Shown here one piece after another: positions 1 through 13,143 of a DNA stretch of 64,000 nt (the stretch's first letter is position 1; the number at the start of each line of letters is the position of its first letter). The notes under the pieces were generated by a model that was not told where the DNA came from, did no database searches, and worked only from the letters and a program-made list of their open reading frames with translations. The position numbers were made by a program, and so were the translations under genes. The DNA lies in assembly GCA_036768485.1 (NCBI GenBank), contig JAVLUZ010000157.1, positions 8,929,783 through 8,993,782 of the forward strand, written 5' to 3'. The stretch is from Mermis nigrescens (lineage: Eukaryota; Nematoda; Enoplea; Mermithida; Mermithidae).

Positions 1-94
1 AAGCAATAGAAACGCGTTGATATACTGCAGAATTAAGCAATGCAATAACCATACACGCGGGTAATGGGCAGACATGCAAAACATGCAACTTATA

Positions 95-369
95 TATCTT
101 TATAATGGCAGAATTTGCATTCATAATGGCAAAATATCAAGTTTTTTGGCGCTTCGCGCCGTTTTCAGATAATTTTCAGTAATTTTTCGACTCGAAACCC
201 AGACATTATCTAAAATATAGTATCAAAGGTCGAAAAACCCCTATTTACCACACTAAAAGCGCTACTGTACCATATTATAGTGCGCTGAAATTTGCATGCA
301 CAAAATGTACAAAGATCTCTAGGGAACATCTTTGTACATGTACAAAGAGACCGAATACACAGAACACTG
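95..369 (+). mobile_element. Partial copy of the CAGTG MITE family
   Basis: It matches the inner and right part of the 447 bp unit at 18611: TATCTTTATAATGGCAGAA, GGCGCTTCGCGCC, the caaaggtcgaaaaac block, TTTGTACATGTACAAAG, and the terminal AACACTG. The left terminus is degenerate or missing. Confidence 0.7.
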
Positions 370-1434
370 GGTATGCGTCAAAAACACCTTTTTAGCGTTT
401 CTGACCATGTTCATAAAAGATAAAAATATTAAAAAATTTCTAAAACATGTGATAAAACCGAATAAATTGATTAAAATACCGTGAGAAAATTAATATTTGG
501 CGCGAATCGCCTGAAAATTTTAAGCTTTCGAGCATGATACGACTATCAAAATACATGATATGACATACAGTTGCATGACTTTTTCCCCAAAGTCATGTAG
601 AGTAGCAGGTAGAAAGCATACGAGGGGGTGGGGATCCCCGACCCAAAGTCGGCCGCCCCCCCAACCCTCAAAAGCCAGAAAAGCTTAGACCCCACCCGAT
701 TTCTGGACAAAATCGAATTTTTTTAGACGTTCTTAGGTGTTCTTTGGCCGTTTGAGGCCAAAAATTGGAAATAACTCACCCTTCCTCACAAATAAAATTG
801 GCCAGAACCCCCAACCAAATTTTCAAGCTATTATATGTATGGTTTGAGGCATAACCGGACAATAGACTAAGTTGCTGCCCAGTTCGAGTGCGGGCTCTTA
901 AAAACTGGTTAGTCCCCAGGAAGTTAGTTCGGACTAAAAAACCTCATCAATTCTGAGAAGACAAGAATTTTTAGTCCTTTCATAAACGTTTGGGCAAAAA
1001 GGTCCCTTTTTGAAGTATATTTGAACGAGTGAGTGCTTTTTGTCATTTTATGACCAAAACCGGTAGTTCATTTCCTTTCAAATAATCGAATACCTCGACA
1101 CTGACATTTGGAGCCTTTCCATTCAGGCTCAAAACTGAAAAAAGGAATATAATTCCAAATTGACGATCGAATTTCGTCCAAAAGTCGAATTACGGAGAAC
1201 CGAATAAATTCCAACGAAGATTGGAATCAGAAAGAGCGGAAAATCATGGATTTTTGACGCAGTACTTTTGATTCTGATAAAATGCTACTGACTCCTCAAG
1301 TTTTACAATACTCGTAATGCACAAAAGCAGGTACTGGATAGTGTCAAATTTTACGTTCTCACTATAGTTCTTAGTCACCAATTTCCGACTAATCTCGGGG
1401 CAAAAAACAAACTTCAGAATATTTGCACGGTTAT

Positions 1435-1498
1435 TTATTCATTTATTTATTTATTTATTTTTTTATTTTTTTTATTTTTTCCTTTTTCTCCTCATTAT
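1435..1498. repeat. TTTA-rich simple repeat
   Basis: About 60 bp of TTTATTTATTTATT and poly-T. It has no further meaning I can see. Confidence 0.7.
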
Positions 1499-1777
1499 TT
1501 GTTTTTGTTTATTTCTTCTTGCTTCTTTCTCGTATTGATTAAGTTCTTACTATTTCAGAAAAAATTTCAGGCCACACAACCCTCCATAATTCCAGAGCCT
1601 AACACGTGGGCTAAGGGCCGAGAAATTTTGACAATTCAAGCGATTACACGTCAATTATATAAAGGCCTGCGAGTTAAAAATAGAAATGAATTGGATTAAA
1701 CCATTAAGCTAAAAAATAAAATATAAAAAAAATTATAAAAATAAGATAAAAGTCAGTAAATCGGCCTTCAAGCATAC

Positions 1778-1944
1778 CGGACGTAACCAAGTGTTCCAAA
1801 GTTGGAAACCGTTTTTTGACCGGCAGACAAATGTCTCTGAAGCAGAGCACGGCTCCTAAATTTGTGTACCTGACCAGGGTGCGGCGCAATATTCTCGTTT
1901 TTAAATCGTTTCCCAAAACGTAGGAGGAAACGTCGAACGCAAAC
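1778..1944 (-). CDS. best: Bestrophin exon 3
   Basis: The acceptor is TTAAG at 1946-1945 and the donor GTATGC at 1777. The exon encodes residues 105-160: FAFDVSSYVLGNDLKTR, then LRRTLVRYTNLGAVL and KKRFPTLEHLVTSG, all highly conserved bestrophin blocks. It leaves phase 1. The next exon was not located in the remaining 1.8 kb of the window. Confidence 0.87.
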
Positions 1945-4900
1945 CTTAATTTACGCTATTTTTGTACCTATCACTAAGCGGGAAATGCACGATGTATAAA
2001 TTCTGGGGGGAGGTCGAAACCAGAAAACTTTCCTAAAGTCTCTTTTTGGGCTCAAAAAATGATATACGCGTCAAAAACACCATTCGTTAACCGTTTCTCA
2101 CGAGCTATGCCGTTCTAGCGTAGAAGCACAAAAAAATTTAAAAAATCGAAAAATCTGAATAAATTAAACCAAATATAGTCAAAAAGGAGAAGAAATTTTA
2201 CGCTTTTGAGCAAGCAGATAGCCAAAAAGGCTTAAAACAGCACCTTTTCTGCGAGTTGTTTTTCGGAAAATCGCGAATTCTGCGATTCTGGGAGAGGAAG
2301 GGGTGAAAAAATCTTTTTAGTGGGGCATGAGTAACTACCAAAACCCCCAATCTAATGTATTAGCATAACCAGAGCGGAGATCATGTATGATCATTAGGCA
2401 TCCTATCTTTGATGAGTGTAAAGTAAATAGAGTTGAAATTACGGTAGGTACAGAACAAAACGTAGATGTGTATATATGTTTACGATTTAATGAAAAATAT
2501 AAATAGAATATATAAATTAATTTAAATGAAAAAAAGAATACGAAATTAAATTTGTTGTCTTTTTGAAAACGAATTTTCAGTTTTCCGAAATTGAGCAACG
2601 CAAAATGAGCGCTATGTTCCGAAAAATTTCGACATTTTTACTTTTTAAACTCAATTTTACGACTTTCTGGAAAAAAGATATAAAGGAAGTTAAATCTGAA
2701 AAATTAAAAAGGTATTATTAGCGATTTTAACCGAAATTTGAGCATTTTTACGCTGAGGAACGTCAAAAACCTATGAACGCAGTTCCTTAGCCGGAAATTC
2801 TAGAAGAATATCAGAGAGGTATTTTTCCTCCCTTTACCCCTTCAGATACGGGCCCGCGTTGCAGGCACCTACCGATTAATTCGAAAAGTCACAAAGATGA
2901 ACGATCTATAAAGTCTAATTGGAAGTGAAAAAAGGAAAAAATAAAAACCAAAAAATGATACAAAAATATCAGAGCGTGGAAAGTCAAACAAGTTAAGAAA
3001 TCATTCGATTTAGCTCAAATGATTAACCGTTTAAAAAACAATGAACAGCAAAAGTCACAACAGAAAAAGTAGTTCAAGAAAAAAACGTCTAAAAAAATAA
3101 AACACAAAAATCGAAGGATACAGCACCTGATTAAAAATTCTTATGCCAGAAGTCCTAATTCGTGATGCGTAGAAAAAGAAAAAATAGTTAAATTAGCGTT
3201 GCTATGTACTAATTAATGAGTAAAAATTAGTTTTCAGGCATAAATTGAGAATAAATCAAAAAGTGCGTTTCTGAACTAAAATCCGGCTGCCGAAAAACAC
3301 GTTAAAAATAGTATAAAACTTGAAGAAAAACGAATTAGCAGAGCAAGTACAAAAGTTGTAGAAAAGAGATGCAGTTGTACTGATTGTGCGTTAAAAGCAG
3401 CAAATATATTACATTTTAGGACACAACAGTTATTATAGGTTCATTCGCACGATAGAGAAAGTTCAGGTTTTGATTGCCATTTGCACAGTCTACTTAATTT
3501 TTGCCCAATTTTTCACATACGATCGAATAACTTTTTATAGAAGAGTAAAGACATGTAATTTAATTTAATTTTTTTACTAAAAATAGCTATTTAGCTTTTT
3601 TGAGCTTGGGAAAGTAGATATAAACCCTTTGAAGACTCAGAAAAAAGAACTGTGTAGCATTTTTTAACTCATACAGTATGTTTCCGAGTCCTAAAAAGGA
3701 TATGTAGCTAGTTTTCCGAGCCCAAGAAAGGCTATATGGAAATGCTTTTTGGGCCAAAATGGCTGCATAGCTATCAGTTTTTTTAAAGCTCAGGGGGAGT
3801 TATGCCACCCTCTCACCCCTCCTCATGCCCATGTATGGGAGGACCCCAATAATTTTTAGAAGGGACGAGGTATATAAACGATCTTGGATTATTGGCCGAA
3901 AGAAGGCAAAAACACCTAAAAATGTCTCAATAAAAGCAAGGTTTTGCCAGAAATCGGGGGAGGTCAAAATATTCTGACCTTGGGAGATGGGGAACGACCG
4001 ACATTGGTTGGGGATCCCCATTCCTCCTGTTACACGTGTGCAATAATACCGATTGCATACTTGTCGGGAAAGGGAATATTTTCCCATTGGGTCCAACGTC
4101 GCGCGATTAATCTAATGACATAAAACCCAACAACGAATGTGACTGGCACGTAATCGGCGAATTGATTGAAGTAAGAACACAGGCTTTCGAATATTCTGAA
4201 TGAAACCGTTGGATGGCTTAGATTTAGAGTCGATTATTGAAAATGTTATTTTCATCACATCTTTTTTCTGAACCTCCAAGAGAACCAAATTTTTTCCGAT
4301 CGAAATTCGGTAAAATTGAGGCCAGTCCCAGTGGTGGACTAAAATTAAACGCCTTCTAGCAAAAATGGCCTGAAATCGACCAGATACTGTCTACTATCAG
4401 TGTTTTTTCGCAATTTTAATGTTTATATCAATTTAAGGGACACACTGACAATAAAGCTCAGCGACTGACCTCTTAATTCAGGCTGATCTAGAACTCATAA
4501 TTCTGGCTTGCTCGTTGAAAATCGGACCATAAGCATATATTATCTCTGGGGGTCTCACCCACCTCCAGAAATTTTATTACCCCACTGAATTCTCGATTCT
4601 GCGAAAAATTAGCACAAAAGTGCTGTTTTAAGCGTTTTTAGTCATCTATTTGATCAAGAGTGTCAAATTTTCGGCGCTTCTCGCCATATAACAATTTTTC
4701 GCCCATGTTTGGTTCAATTTATTCGTATTTTTCTGATATTTTCATGAGTGTTTTTAATGTCTTTTACGCTCTAAAAAGATAGTTCATCGGCAGAAACGCC
4801 GAAAAATCATGTTCTTGACGATACATACATGTGCAGCATGCGAATTCTGAGAGAATGGACCTGACTCAGAAAATTTTTAAAAATTGCCTTTGTTAGCTAA

Positions 4901-5969
4901 AAACTGATGGGTACCGCGGCAAGAACACTGTTTTTTGACGTTTCAGACAATGCTCGTTCTTTCTAAAACATAAGAACTTTTGAAAAAATTCGAAAAAATT
5001 TGAAAAAATCGCGTAATTGAAAAAATATAGTCAAAAAATGTGTATGGCGCAAAGCGCCGAAAATTTGTGACTTTTGAGCCAAAAATGCCTCTAAACGCAC
5101 TTGAAAAGGCACATTTTTTGCAATTTTTACGAATAATCGACAATTCCGTGGGTCACACTCATTCTTGCGGGGAAGGGGAAGGTCAGTCCCTATTCTAGGG
5201 GTCCGCCCCCAAACCCCCATGAAGAGATATGCCTATCCAGTATCCATCGTTTTTAGCCCGACCCCTCACCTCCACCCCCACCAAATCCCCATGCTGTGCA
5301 TGTCGGACCATAAGACTCGAATATTTTGCTGAAACTTTTTCATGTTCCAACTAAATAATAACTAAAAACAACGCATTACACTTAGATCATAAAATATATC
5401 AAGTCAGACATTCTAAACAATGATAAAGTATATGAGTTTTTGAATATTCAATATTCGATTGAAAAATAAATTAAAAATTAAATCAGAAATTCTAAATGAA
5501 ATTAAAGCTTAAAATGTATTTTGAAAATTCCCTCAGTACGTCTGCAATATCTCAGACAACTTATCAAGAAAAAACTACGAATAAAGTTCAATAATGCAAT
5601 AACAAAGACAGCATCGAACGAACAATGATTGAGGGCATATAAATAGGTAATGAATAAATAAACAAAGAACGAATAAATATAAATTTAAAAAAATTGAAAT
5701 TCAAAAAATAAAGAATAACACGGAAAATTTAAAAGGCGAATCACCACAATTAATTAGAGCAGCACATTATAAGGTACAGAACATCCTTACACTTTCTGAT
5801 TATCGTTCAACGCGAAGCGATAAGTAACGCTGATTAAATAATACAAACAAACGAAAATGGTTATCTCGCCGTAGAGGACGCTATAAATACTACCGCGCCA
5901 TCGAAAAAGTAGCCGAAAAAATCCGCCCAATTTCTCACTGGCTACTTGGCTCGTATAAGTGACCGTCAT
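1778..5969 (-). CDS. best: Bestrophin-family anion channel, 5' three exons (partial gene)
   Basis: Bestrophins are pentameric calcium-activated chloride channels of plasma and intracellular membranes. Three exons joined in phase (5969-5791, 4195-4061, 1944-1778) give about 160 N-terminal residues that align without gaps to the known family. The protein opens MTVTYTSQVASEKLG, with Ala10, the calcium-clasp alanine of vertebrate bestrophins. The first membrane helix (about residues 30-52) and RWRGSIY follow. The pore-neck helix VPVTFVVGFYV sits at residues 76-86, so Val76, Phe80 and Phe84 occupy the places of human Ile76, Phe80 and Phe84. Exon 3 carries the family signatures LRRTLVRYTNL and KRFPTLEHLV. 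Junction phases agree (2/1, 2/1; exon 3 leaves phase 1). The normal protein is over 350 residues, so the later exons with the acidic calcium clasp are missing; none was found in 1-1777. The start is the family's conserved Met. Family assignment is secure; intactness cannot be judged. Confidence 0.9.
1985..2345 (+). repeat. GCGCGAAGCGCC-type 350-500 bp repeat, copy 1
   Basis: Landmarks of this dispersed unit in order: TCTGGGGGG, TATGCGTCAAAAACACC, TAAATTAAACCAAATATAGT CAAAA, CTTAAAACAGCACCTTTTC, ATTCTGGGAGAGG and the end AACCCCCAATC. This copy has lost the hairpin motif. Bestrophin intron 3 side. Confidence 0.55.
3585..3835 (+). repeat. Partial copy of the GCTATATAGCT MITE
   Basis: Several units ATAGCTATTTAGC, GATATGTAGCTAGTTTTCCG and GGCTATATGGAAATGC are followed by the family's CACCCTCTCACCCCTCCTCA tail. 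The ends are not clear. Bestrophin intron 2. Confidence 0.65.
4061..4195 (-). CDS. best: Bestrophin exon 2 (pore neck)
   Basis: The exon follows a TTTCATTCAG acceptor and ends at donor GTATGC (4060). It encodes residues 60-104 and two bases of 105: IFESLCSYFNQFADYVP, then the neck helix, ending WENIPFPD, the counterpart of WPD in the family. A longer read-through frame past the donor reaches a stop after IIAHV and does not match the family, which supports the donor at 4060. Confidence 0.88.
4535..5220. repeat. Two inverted copies of the ATGCACAGCATGG repeat
   Basis: 4535-4825 runs in minus orientation and 4826-5220 in plus, meeting at CATACATGTGCAGCATGCG. The plus copy shows AAAATATAGTCAAAAAATG, GGCGCAAAGCGCC and GGTCCGCCCCCAAACCCCC. 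Together they can fold as a large hairpin. Bestrophin intron 1. Confidence 0.6.
5791..5969 (-). CDS. best: Bestrophin exon 1 (start codon)
   Basis: The start codon is at 5969-5967 and the exon encodes residues 1-59 plus two bases of codon 60. The donor is GTAAGG at 5790. An alternative GTGTAAGG donor two bases upstream would break phase with exon 2, so the inner one is chosen. The exon contains the N-terminal loop with Ala10 and the first transmembrane helix (about residues 30-52). Confidence 0.9.
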
Positions 5970-6913
5970 GACGATGGCCAGGGGCGGACGATATCAAGAA
6001 AACAGGGCGAAATGTGACAATCACTCCAACGACAAAACTTCTTTAATCAACGATCAGAAAAACTTGGGGCATGGATAAATAGTAGACGGATGGAAATGGC
6101 AAGAAACAAACGGGGGCAATTTCGCATTCGATAAAAATACAAGATCTTCAAAATATGAGCAATAAACCGGTTTAATTGGAGATTAACGGAGCGGCGCTAT
6201 ATTTAGACGACGAGAATTAGTCGACAATTTTCTAGAACGTCAAAGTAAACTAAGGAATCGTGATAAGCCAGGAGCCACGACGCGGGGAGGACGTCGTCGA
6301 ATCAACAGAGAACGTCGCCCGATTTAATCCGAAAAGTTAACACATAAAAAAACTAGATTTCTGGAGGAAGAGGTTAAAGCGTACACGTAAACGGCACAAA
6401 ATTTTAGGCGGGTGATCCTCGGCCTTTTTTGGGGAGGGATAAATGACTGCAATTTTTGGCCAAAAATGGCAAAAACATCAAATGACTAAAAAACGCGTTT
6501 CCGCTAAGAATCAATGGGGTCGAAAATTTTTCCAACTTCTAGGGGACGATCAACTTTTGGAAGGGAACCCCATTCCCCCTGTAACACCAATTCAAATCAC
6601 TAAATTAAAAATAGAAAGTGCCGATAATCAGGAATATGTCTAAAAAGCACGTACCGGCTGACCAGGGTATGGACTTCCTAATAAAATGGCTTGAGATTAA
6701 TCGAATACCTACCAATCAATCATATACGATTCATTAATTAGTATTAATTAATAATCTCGATGTTAGTTATCAATTAAAATTAATAACAATTAATTGAGTC
6801 TCAAGTAGGCTTCTGAAATATCGAATTACTTGCAATTTTGGTCTTACACGAGTTTTTATTCAGAGGAAAAAATCTATTCTGATTCAATTTTTACGAAAAA
6901 TGTATTATGCTAT
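5970..6913. other. Upstream region of bestrophin, no gene seen
   Basis: Bestrophin is read leftward from 5969, so its 5' UTR and promoter should lie here. The first 350 bp (GGGGCGGACGATATC, GACGCGGGGAGGACGTCGTC) have more balanced composition than the flanks and no repeats, as expected of a promoter-proximal region. I cannot place a TATA box or start site. 6385-6620 is a G-rich repeat fragment. Confidence 0.4.
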
Positions 6914-7342
6914 GCATACAAGAGCATGGGCGTGAGAGGGGATTTAACTCCCCACCCTGAGCTCTGAAAAACTGATAGCTATACAGCCATTTTTGCCGAA
7001 AAAGCATTGCTGTGGGCTCAGAAAATTAGCTATATACTCAGAAAAATACCAGTGTGAACTCAGAAGTGCTATATAGTTGTCTTTTCTGAGTTTCAAAAGA
7101 AGATATAGCTATGGTCTTGTCCCCAAAAAGGGCTAAATAGCTATTTTCAGTTCAAAAAGGCTATATATCTATGTTTGTGAGTCCAAAAGGCTGTATTGCT
7201 AGATTTCTGAGCCCAAAAAGGCTATATAGCTAATTGTCTGAGCCCAACAAGGCTATGTAACAGTTTTTACGAAACACATAGCCATCTACCAATTATTGGT
7301 TTTCACCCCTCCCCCTCTGAAAGTTTGACCTTGCGCACCTAA
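6914..7342 (+). mobile_element. MITE with internal GCTATATAGCT tandem units
   Basis: 429 bp from GCATACAAGAGCATGGGCG to TTGCGCACCTAA. The octamers TATGCTAT and GATGCTAT (6906-6913, 7343-7350) match at 7/8. The core is about seven copies of a roughly 40 bp unit, each with a palindromic GCTATATAGCTA-like core followed by TTTCTGAGCCCAAAAAGG. Confidence 0.78.
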
Positions 7343-9064
7343 GATGCTATTGGATTTTATTATTTAATGACCTAATCTCATTTCAATTCAATTATTGATT
7401 ATTGCTGCTTCAGCAAACAAATGAAACATATGCGGAAGTGCAAAAATGCTACGGAATTTCAAAAATAAAATATAAAACTTTAGCGATGGGTACGAATGGA
7501 GATGAAAAATTCCTGTTTTGAAGATTTTGAACGTCAAACCGCGCTGAAAGTACAAGTAAAAAAGCCGCATTTTGCTCGAATTTCGACAAACCTAATTAGC
7601 TTTAGAAAATTTCACAAGTGTAAAAGCTAATTTACAAGAGCGACAATCTTTCGGTAATCAGTAATGTACCTCAGAAAAAGGGTATAAGTTCGGAGAGATA
7701 AATCCCTTGATAATTTCTATAAAATTCATAGATTAATGAGAACAAGCAACGTTGAGATGGCGGAGGTTCGGGGCTTCCCTCATCATAACTTAGACATCCC
7801 TCACCTCCCCATACAGAGAAAATTTTTGACCCTACTTTTGGCGAAAAGTTGCATTTTTTGGCTTTTAGGCGTTTTTCTTGCCATTTTTGGCCAAAAGCTA
7901 TAGTCATTCACCCCCCTACTCCCCTAAAAATGGCCGAGATTTTCCAGCCAAAATTTCGAGCCATGACATGTTTGCTCCAACTAGCACTAGCGAAGAAAAT
8001 CGGCTCGAAATAAGACTTCCAACGTTCCAACTAATTACCATCAATGAATTCAATCGAAAAATCGCAGCTAATTGTCCATTTTGATAGGCAGAACACAATC
8101 ACAATATTCCACTGCATATGTCTATTGCACAATCCAATTAACGAGTCTACTTTCTCGATACCTAATTGTATTTATAAGTATAAATTCGAAGTAAATCGAA
8201 CCGAAGTTTCAATTAAAAATTTTCCGTCATCTGCTCCAAACTCGTTAAATAATAACTTTGTACATACTTGCGCAGAAGTAGAAATATGACTGCATTAGTA
8301 GGAGGCAATGCAATAAATATTTCATTCTATCACCAAAATTTGAATAAAGCTTCAGCAAATTTCGAGAAACTTCTTCATAAATTACAACATATGACAGTCG
8401 AAATTCAACTTCTGTTTCATTAATTCTCATTATCGAGTAAGTTTTGGCGAAAATTTCAAATGATCTTACGTTGAGGGTAAAGTTCTTTGCTCATTAATTT
8501 ACTATTATTTATTAGTATATTTTTATTATTTTATTATTAGTTCAGTCAGTTTATTTAAGATATATGTTTCGATCAAGAACTGAGCGCCTAAGTCAAATAG
8601 AAATGCCAACATGACGATAATATGTGACCACATTATTTATATGGCATGTTTCCAAGGTTCAGCCCAGTACAGCTCGAAAATCATAAACGCATAGCTCGGA
8701 ATTCGGGGGTGTCTGAAATTTTTTCGAAGTGCATTTTCTGCTTAAAAGCAATGGACACGCATCAAGGGCGCCACTTTAAGCGTTTATGGCGATTGTCCTT
8801 CTTTAGAGACGATAAAAACAAAAAATTTAAAAGAAATTCACTGATTTTACAAAATTTAGTGAAAAATCAATGTTTGGCACGAAGAGCCAAGAAGGACATT
8901 TCTGAACTACATGGTCGCTGAAAACGATTAGCACAAAACATTTTCTACTACTCTTTTTTATAACAAAAAGTTCTGGGGGGGGCTAAAAATTTTTTTGCGG
9001 GGGGGGTGGGGGAGTGAAAATTCGTTGCGAGATGGGCGCAGTGTCAACCGCAAACCTCGCAGGA

Positions 9065-9475
9065 GCATTCATGACTACAACCAGATGAGCACAGACAGAG
9101 AATTCTGCTGAGATTTGAAATTTTAAAGTTCATTTTAAAGCATAAAAATGGTTGACCGCGAAGAAATCATAATTTTTTGCATTTCTAACGATGCTCGACC
9201 TTTTTTAAAAAAAAGATACAAAAAATTTTTCAAAAATCAAAAAAAAATCAAACATTTTTAACAAAATATAGTCAAAAAATGCGTATATATTGCGAAGCGC
9301 TGAATATTGACACTTTTGAGGAAACAGAGCTGAAAAAGCTTAAAACAGTACCTTTTCTACGAATTTTTCTGAAAAATCGAGGATTCTGGAGAGGTTGAAA
9401 AGTTTCTAAGGGAAGAGGAGGGGTAAAAAATTTCTAAGGGGGAGGGGTGAAAACTTTACTCCCAAGTATGGCTTG
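9065..9475 (+). repeat. ATGCACAGCATGG repeat, intergenic copy
   Basis: Contains AAAATATAGTCAAAAAATG, the degraded hairpin GCGAAGCGC, CTTAAAACAGTACCTTTTC and terminal G-runs GGGGAGGGGTGAAAAC. Confidence 0.6.
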
Positions 9476-11689
9476 ATTGCAACTCGATATGATCTTAAAT
9501 AATACTATCGTTGATGTAAAGTGAAAATATGTCGCATAAGAATATGTACAACATCGTAAATCCAAATACGCCTTCATATAATCAGGCCTAAATTTTCATC
9601 ATAGCTCAGAAACGACTATTCGCTAAAAATATTATCGAAACAAAAGTTATTTATTCATCTTATTTCGTGTTAAACGCAAGCCTTCATGCCCATTTACTTT
9701 TTTCATATTTTTATCTGAAAAACATATCGCTTGATCAATAAAGGGCATTACGCTCAGCGTATATTGTTTATAAACAAGTACTGGACAAAACCAATCTCGT
9801 CGGCGTATATAATATAATCTGATGAATATATCTAAAGTCTGCGTGAAATAAGTAAATAAATTCTTACGTCAGACTCATTCACACTAACAACACAGATCGT
9901 AGATATAATTTAAATACTTTGAGAATTAAAATACGATAAATTGATGAAAACAAAAGGGTGCGTTGAAAAAAATCTTTCTATTGTCGTTTGTCCACTTTTA
10001 TATAATAATGGTGTTAAAAAATTCATTAAGAAACATAGCGTTTTCAAATTGAAAGGCTGAAAAATTCAAAATATTGTATCTTTACTAATACGTGGAAAAG
10101 GAAAACAAAAACCGTGGAGTGCAACCGGCAAGGATTGGTTAAATTAGTCAAACTTTGTCAGGAAATAATTGTCTTTGAATAGAAGAGTATCACACAATGC
10201 AGAATAACTGAAAAGGTATTTCGGTGCTAATGCCCATAATTTAAGTGTAACATATTGAAAAATTCAAAATTCACTTTAAGTAACCAGTTTATTTTTTAAT
10301 ATCTGATCAATTTATCGTATAAAAATCGCTCAATAGAAGAAAAAGTTGCTTTTCGAAGGAATTTTTGCCTCTTTTTCTTCAGATTGTATATGCACTGCAT
10401 AATAACAATAGCTGATTTGGAGCGCGAAAAAGTCGTTGCTTGATATAGAACGCTTAGAAGGATTTATAAAATAAAGATAATCTCTAGGAATGCAAAAAAA
10501 TTAAAAAATTCGATTAATTTCAAATAAAAAGTCATGCTTTGCTTACAAAGATCTTTTTCGGGAAACTTTCGACTCAGCATCAGCGAGGAAAGAGGGTCAA
10601 AAACGAAAAGGCTTTGAACACACGGCTGTTCTTCCTCTGGTTCAGATATACATAGGACAATAAAGAAAATTTCGAGAGAAAAATGGGGCAAAATTGAGGT
10701 CAAAAACAAAACAATTAACGACATTCTTGCAAAAATGCTAGAACTTGAGCAGAAACTTTCAATTTAGGCATTTCTATTTCATTTCGACGTTTATAGCATT
10801 TTTAGATGCATTTTAGATAAAAAAAACACTGCCGACCCAGAGGTCGGTCTCTGTGAATGTATGCTAATTAGTTGCTAGTGCATTCTGTAAAAATTGTTAG
10901 TATTCGTAGTTTACAAAAGCGTTTTCAGTTCAAAACCGTAATCTGAATGCTTCGACAATGGTAAAAGACATAAATATCCAACCAAACGGCTCGTTTTGGC
11001 GGCTGATTTCACTAGTTTAAGGTCGGGTCTTCGATTAATGACGATAATGAATCGGAATTGACCAAATAAACAAATTACGTAAACAAACACGAAATGTCGA
11101 CATGGTAATCAATCACTCATAAAATATGCATGTTATCAAAGTGAATAAATTTAATTAGTAAAGTACAGTGTTCCCAAATGTACAAACCAATAAGAACCGA
11201 GCCCGCCAGTGTTGTGCAGATAAGTAAAATGAACAAAAAATATAAGGTAACTGCATTTGTTTGCATATAAGTTAGGGAGCCCTGCAACGCGATCAGGCCA
11301 AGCAACCTCGAAATTTTTCCTAAAAATATCAGAACGGGCGAAAAAACTAGATTCTACGCATGCTATTTACGTAAACATGAAATATAAGCCGGGAGTGAAA
11401 ATCAAGCAAGTTGCGCCGTTTCGAAACATCACGCGATTTTTCGAGCGAATACCCACGCGAAAATGCCACGTTGAATAAACATTTAGCCGATCAGCATTTA
11501 TTTGGATATAATCTGAGAAAACGCGATTCGGAATAATAAGCGAGTTATCTATACCTCTTATCGACTGTTTACTTCGATCGATAGTTGCATTGAGATACCG
11601 CGGCTGAGTTTATTTTATTCGAAAAAAGCCAAAAAGCGAATGAAATGCAAATAGCGATAACGATGGTAATGAATGACGACCAGAGATGT

Positions 11690-13143
11690 ACGAGGGGTCT
11701 TTGAGGGGTATAGACAAGACATGCACATGGGTAGGTTTGGGGTGGAGACCCCAGAATGGAAAAATGGTAAATTTTGTGGGGAAAATGAGGCTAAGTGAAG
11801 GCCACGTATTGATTGAAATTGAAAATTTTCTCAAAAGTGCTTGAAATTGATCAGAAACTGTGGAATAACGTAGTTTTAGCGCTATTTCAGCTTTGTACCA
11901 GTTTTTCAGGTCACTTTGTCACAAAAAACCTCAGATCGGCTGACCACCCACTCCTCAGATCGGCCCCTGAATGGAAGAAAATGGAAAATTTTTTTAGGGA
12001 AAAGAGATAAAATGCAGGCGAAAATGGAGGAAAGTCTAAATTTTTCTTCAAAAATGTCTGAAATTTAGAAATTGTTGATTAACTGAGTGTTTACGTTATT
12101 TTAGCATTCAAACCAGTTTTTGATATCATCCTGACCCAAAAAAGCTCATTAACAAACCTCCCAATCAGACCATTGATCCTTAGACCGCATGTGTAAATAG
12201 TAATGTAGAAATAAGGAAAAAACAAAAAAAGAAAATAAATTGAATGTGGGAATAATAAGATCAAGCCCGCATCTATTACATAAAACTAAGCGAACGTGTG
12301 AGGGATTGGGGTTTACACTCGCATAATATGAAAGCTTGCCTAAAAATCCAATAGATCTCCAGAATTGAATTTTTGACATTTTTCACGATTTCGTCTCAAC
12401 AGACCCCAAAAATTGACTGAAGCCCATTTGCGATCATAACTGCCTGCTGATAGAATGTTAAGTAGTTCTCATTTTTACCTGTTGTTCCAACAGGCAAGAC
12501 TGTCTTCCGTATTGTGCTTGTAATCCAAAGTAGCATAAAATGTTCACCATGATTCCGCAAATCCTTGACAAAAAATTGTGCGCGGTAGAATTATATGAAA
12601 AATTTATTTTGAAAAATTTGAATCCACTAGCATCATAAGTCGACCTAAATGAACCATTCTTCACAACTTCGCAGTAGGAACCATTTCAAGATTTTGACCA
12701 TGCCAAACAAATGACATTCAATGGCGAAATACGGCACGTGATCTTGAGGGTCATTTCAATCTCACTAAAATCTTCAAAGTTTTATTATAATTAATCCATT
12801 AACTTCAAAATTTATGAACCATATTTCACGCCCACCAGAATCGTCACATTATTTGCTGATAATTGTAACAATGAATTTCGACCAGGCATGACCGTGAGTG
12901 TCGGGGGCGTCAAGTTCCCCTAGAATGGTAAAATCGTGAATTTTTTTATGAAAATGAGGCAAAATAAAGCCGGAAAATGGATGCGAATTGGAATTTTTCG
13001 AACAAATGCCTCAAATTGACCAGAAATTGTGTTATAACGTAGTTTTAACACTATTTTAGCGCTAATATACTAGTTTTTGAGCTAATTTTGGCCCAAAAAG
13101 CTCAATTCTTGACCACCCCAAACAGATCGGCCATGCTGTGCAC
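11690..13143 (+). repeat. Three copies of a 250 bp CCCC(A/T)GAATGG repeat
   Basis: Copies at about 11690-11945, 11950-12180 and 12880-13143 share CCAGAATGGAAAAATGGTAA, TTGATCAGAAACTGTGGAAT AACGTAGTTTTAGCGC and CTCAGATCGGCTGACCACC-type endings. No gene lies between them. 13144-13500 is further G/C-run rich sequence with no credible frame. Confidence 0.6.

Noticed and set aside
1499..1699. Plus-strand frame QATQPSIIPEPNTWAKGREI with a TTTCAG acceptor-like start
   Set aside because: It lies antisense in the bestrophin gene, resembles no family I know, and is preceded by poly-T simple repeat. Its minus-strand frame vaguely resembles part of bestrophin exon 3 but has stops.
11117..11478. Open minus frame with a hydrophobic stretch and overlapping open plus frame
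   Set aside because: Three frames are open over the same bases, there is no family match, and I found no neighbouring exons. Probably unique non-coding DNA of balanced composition.
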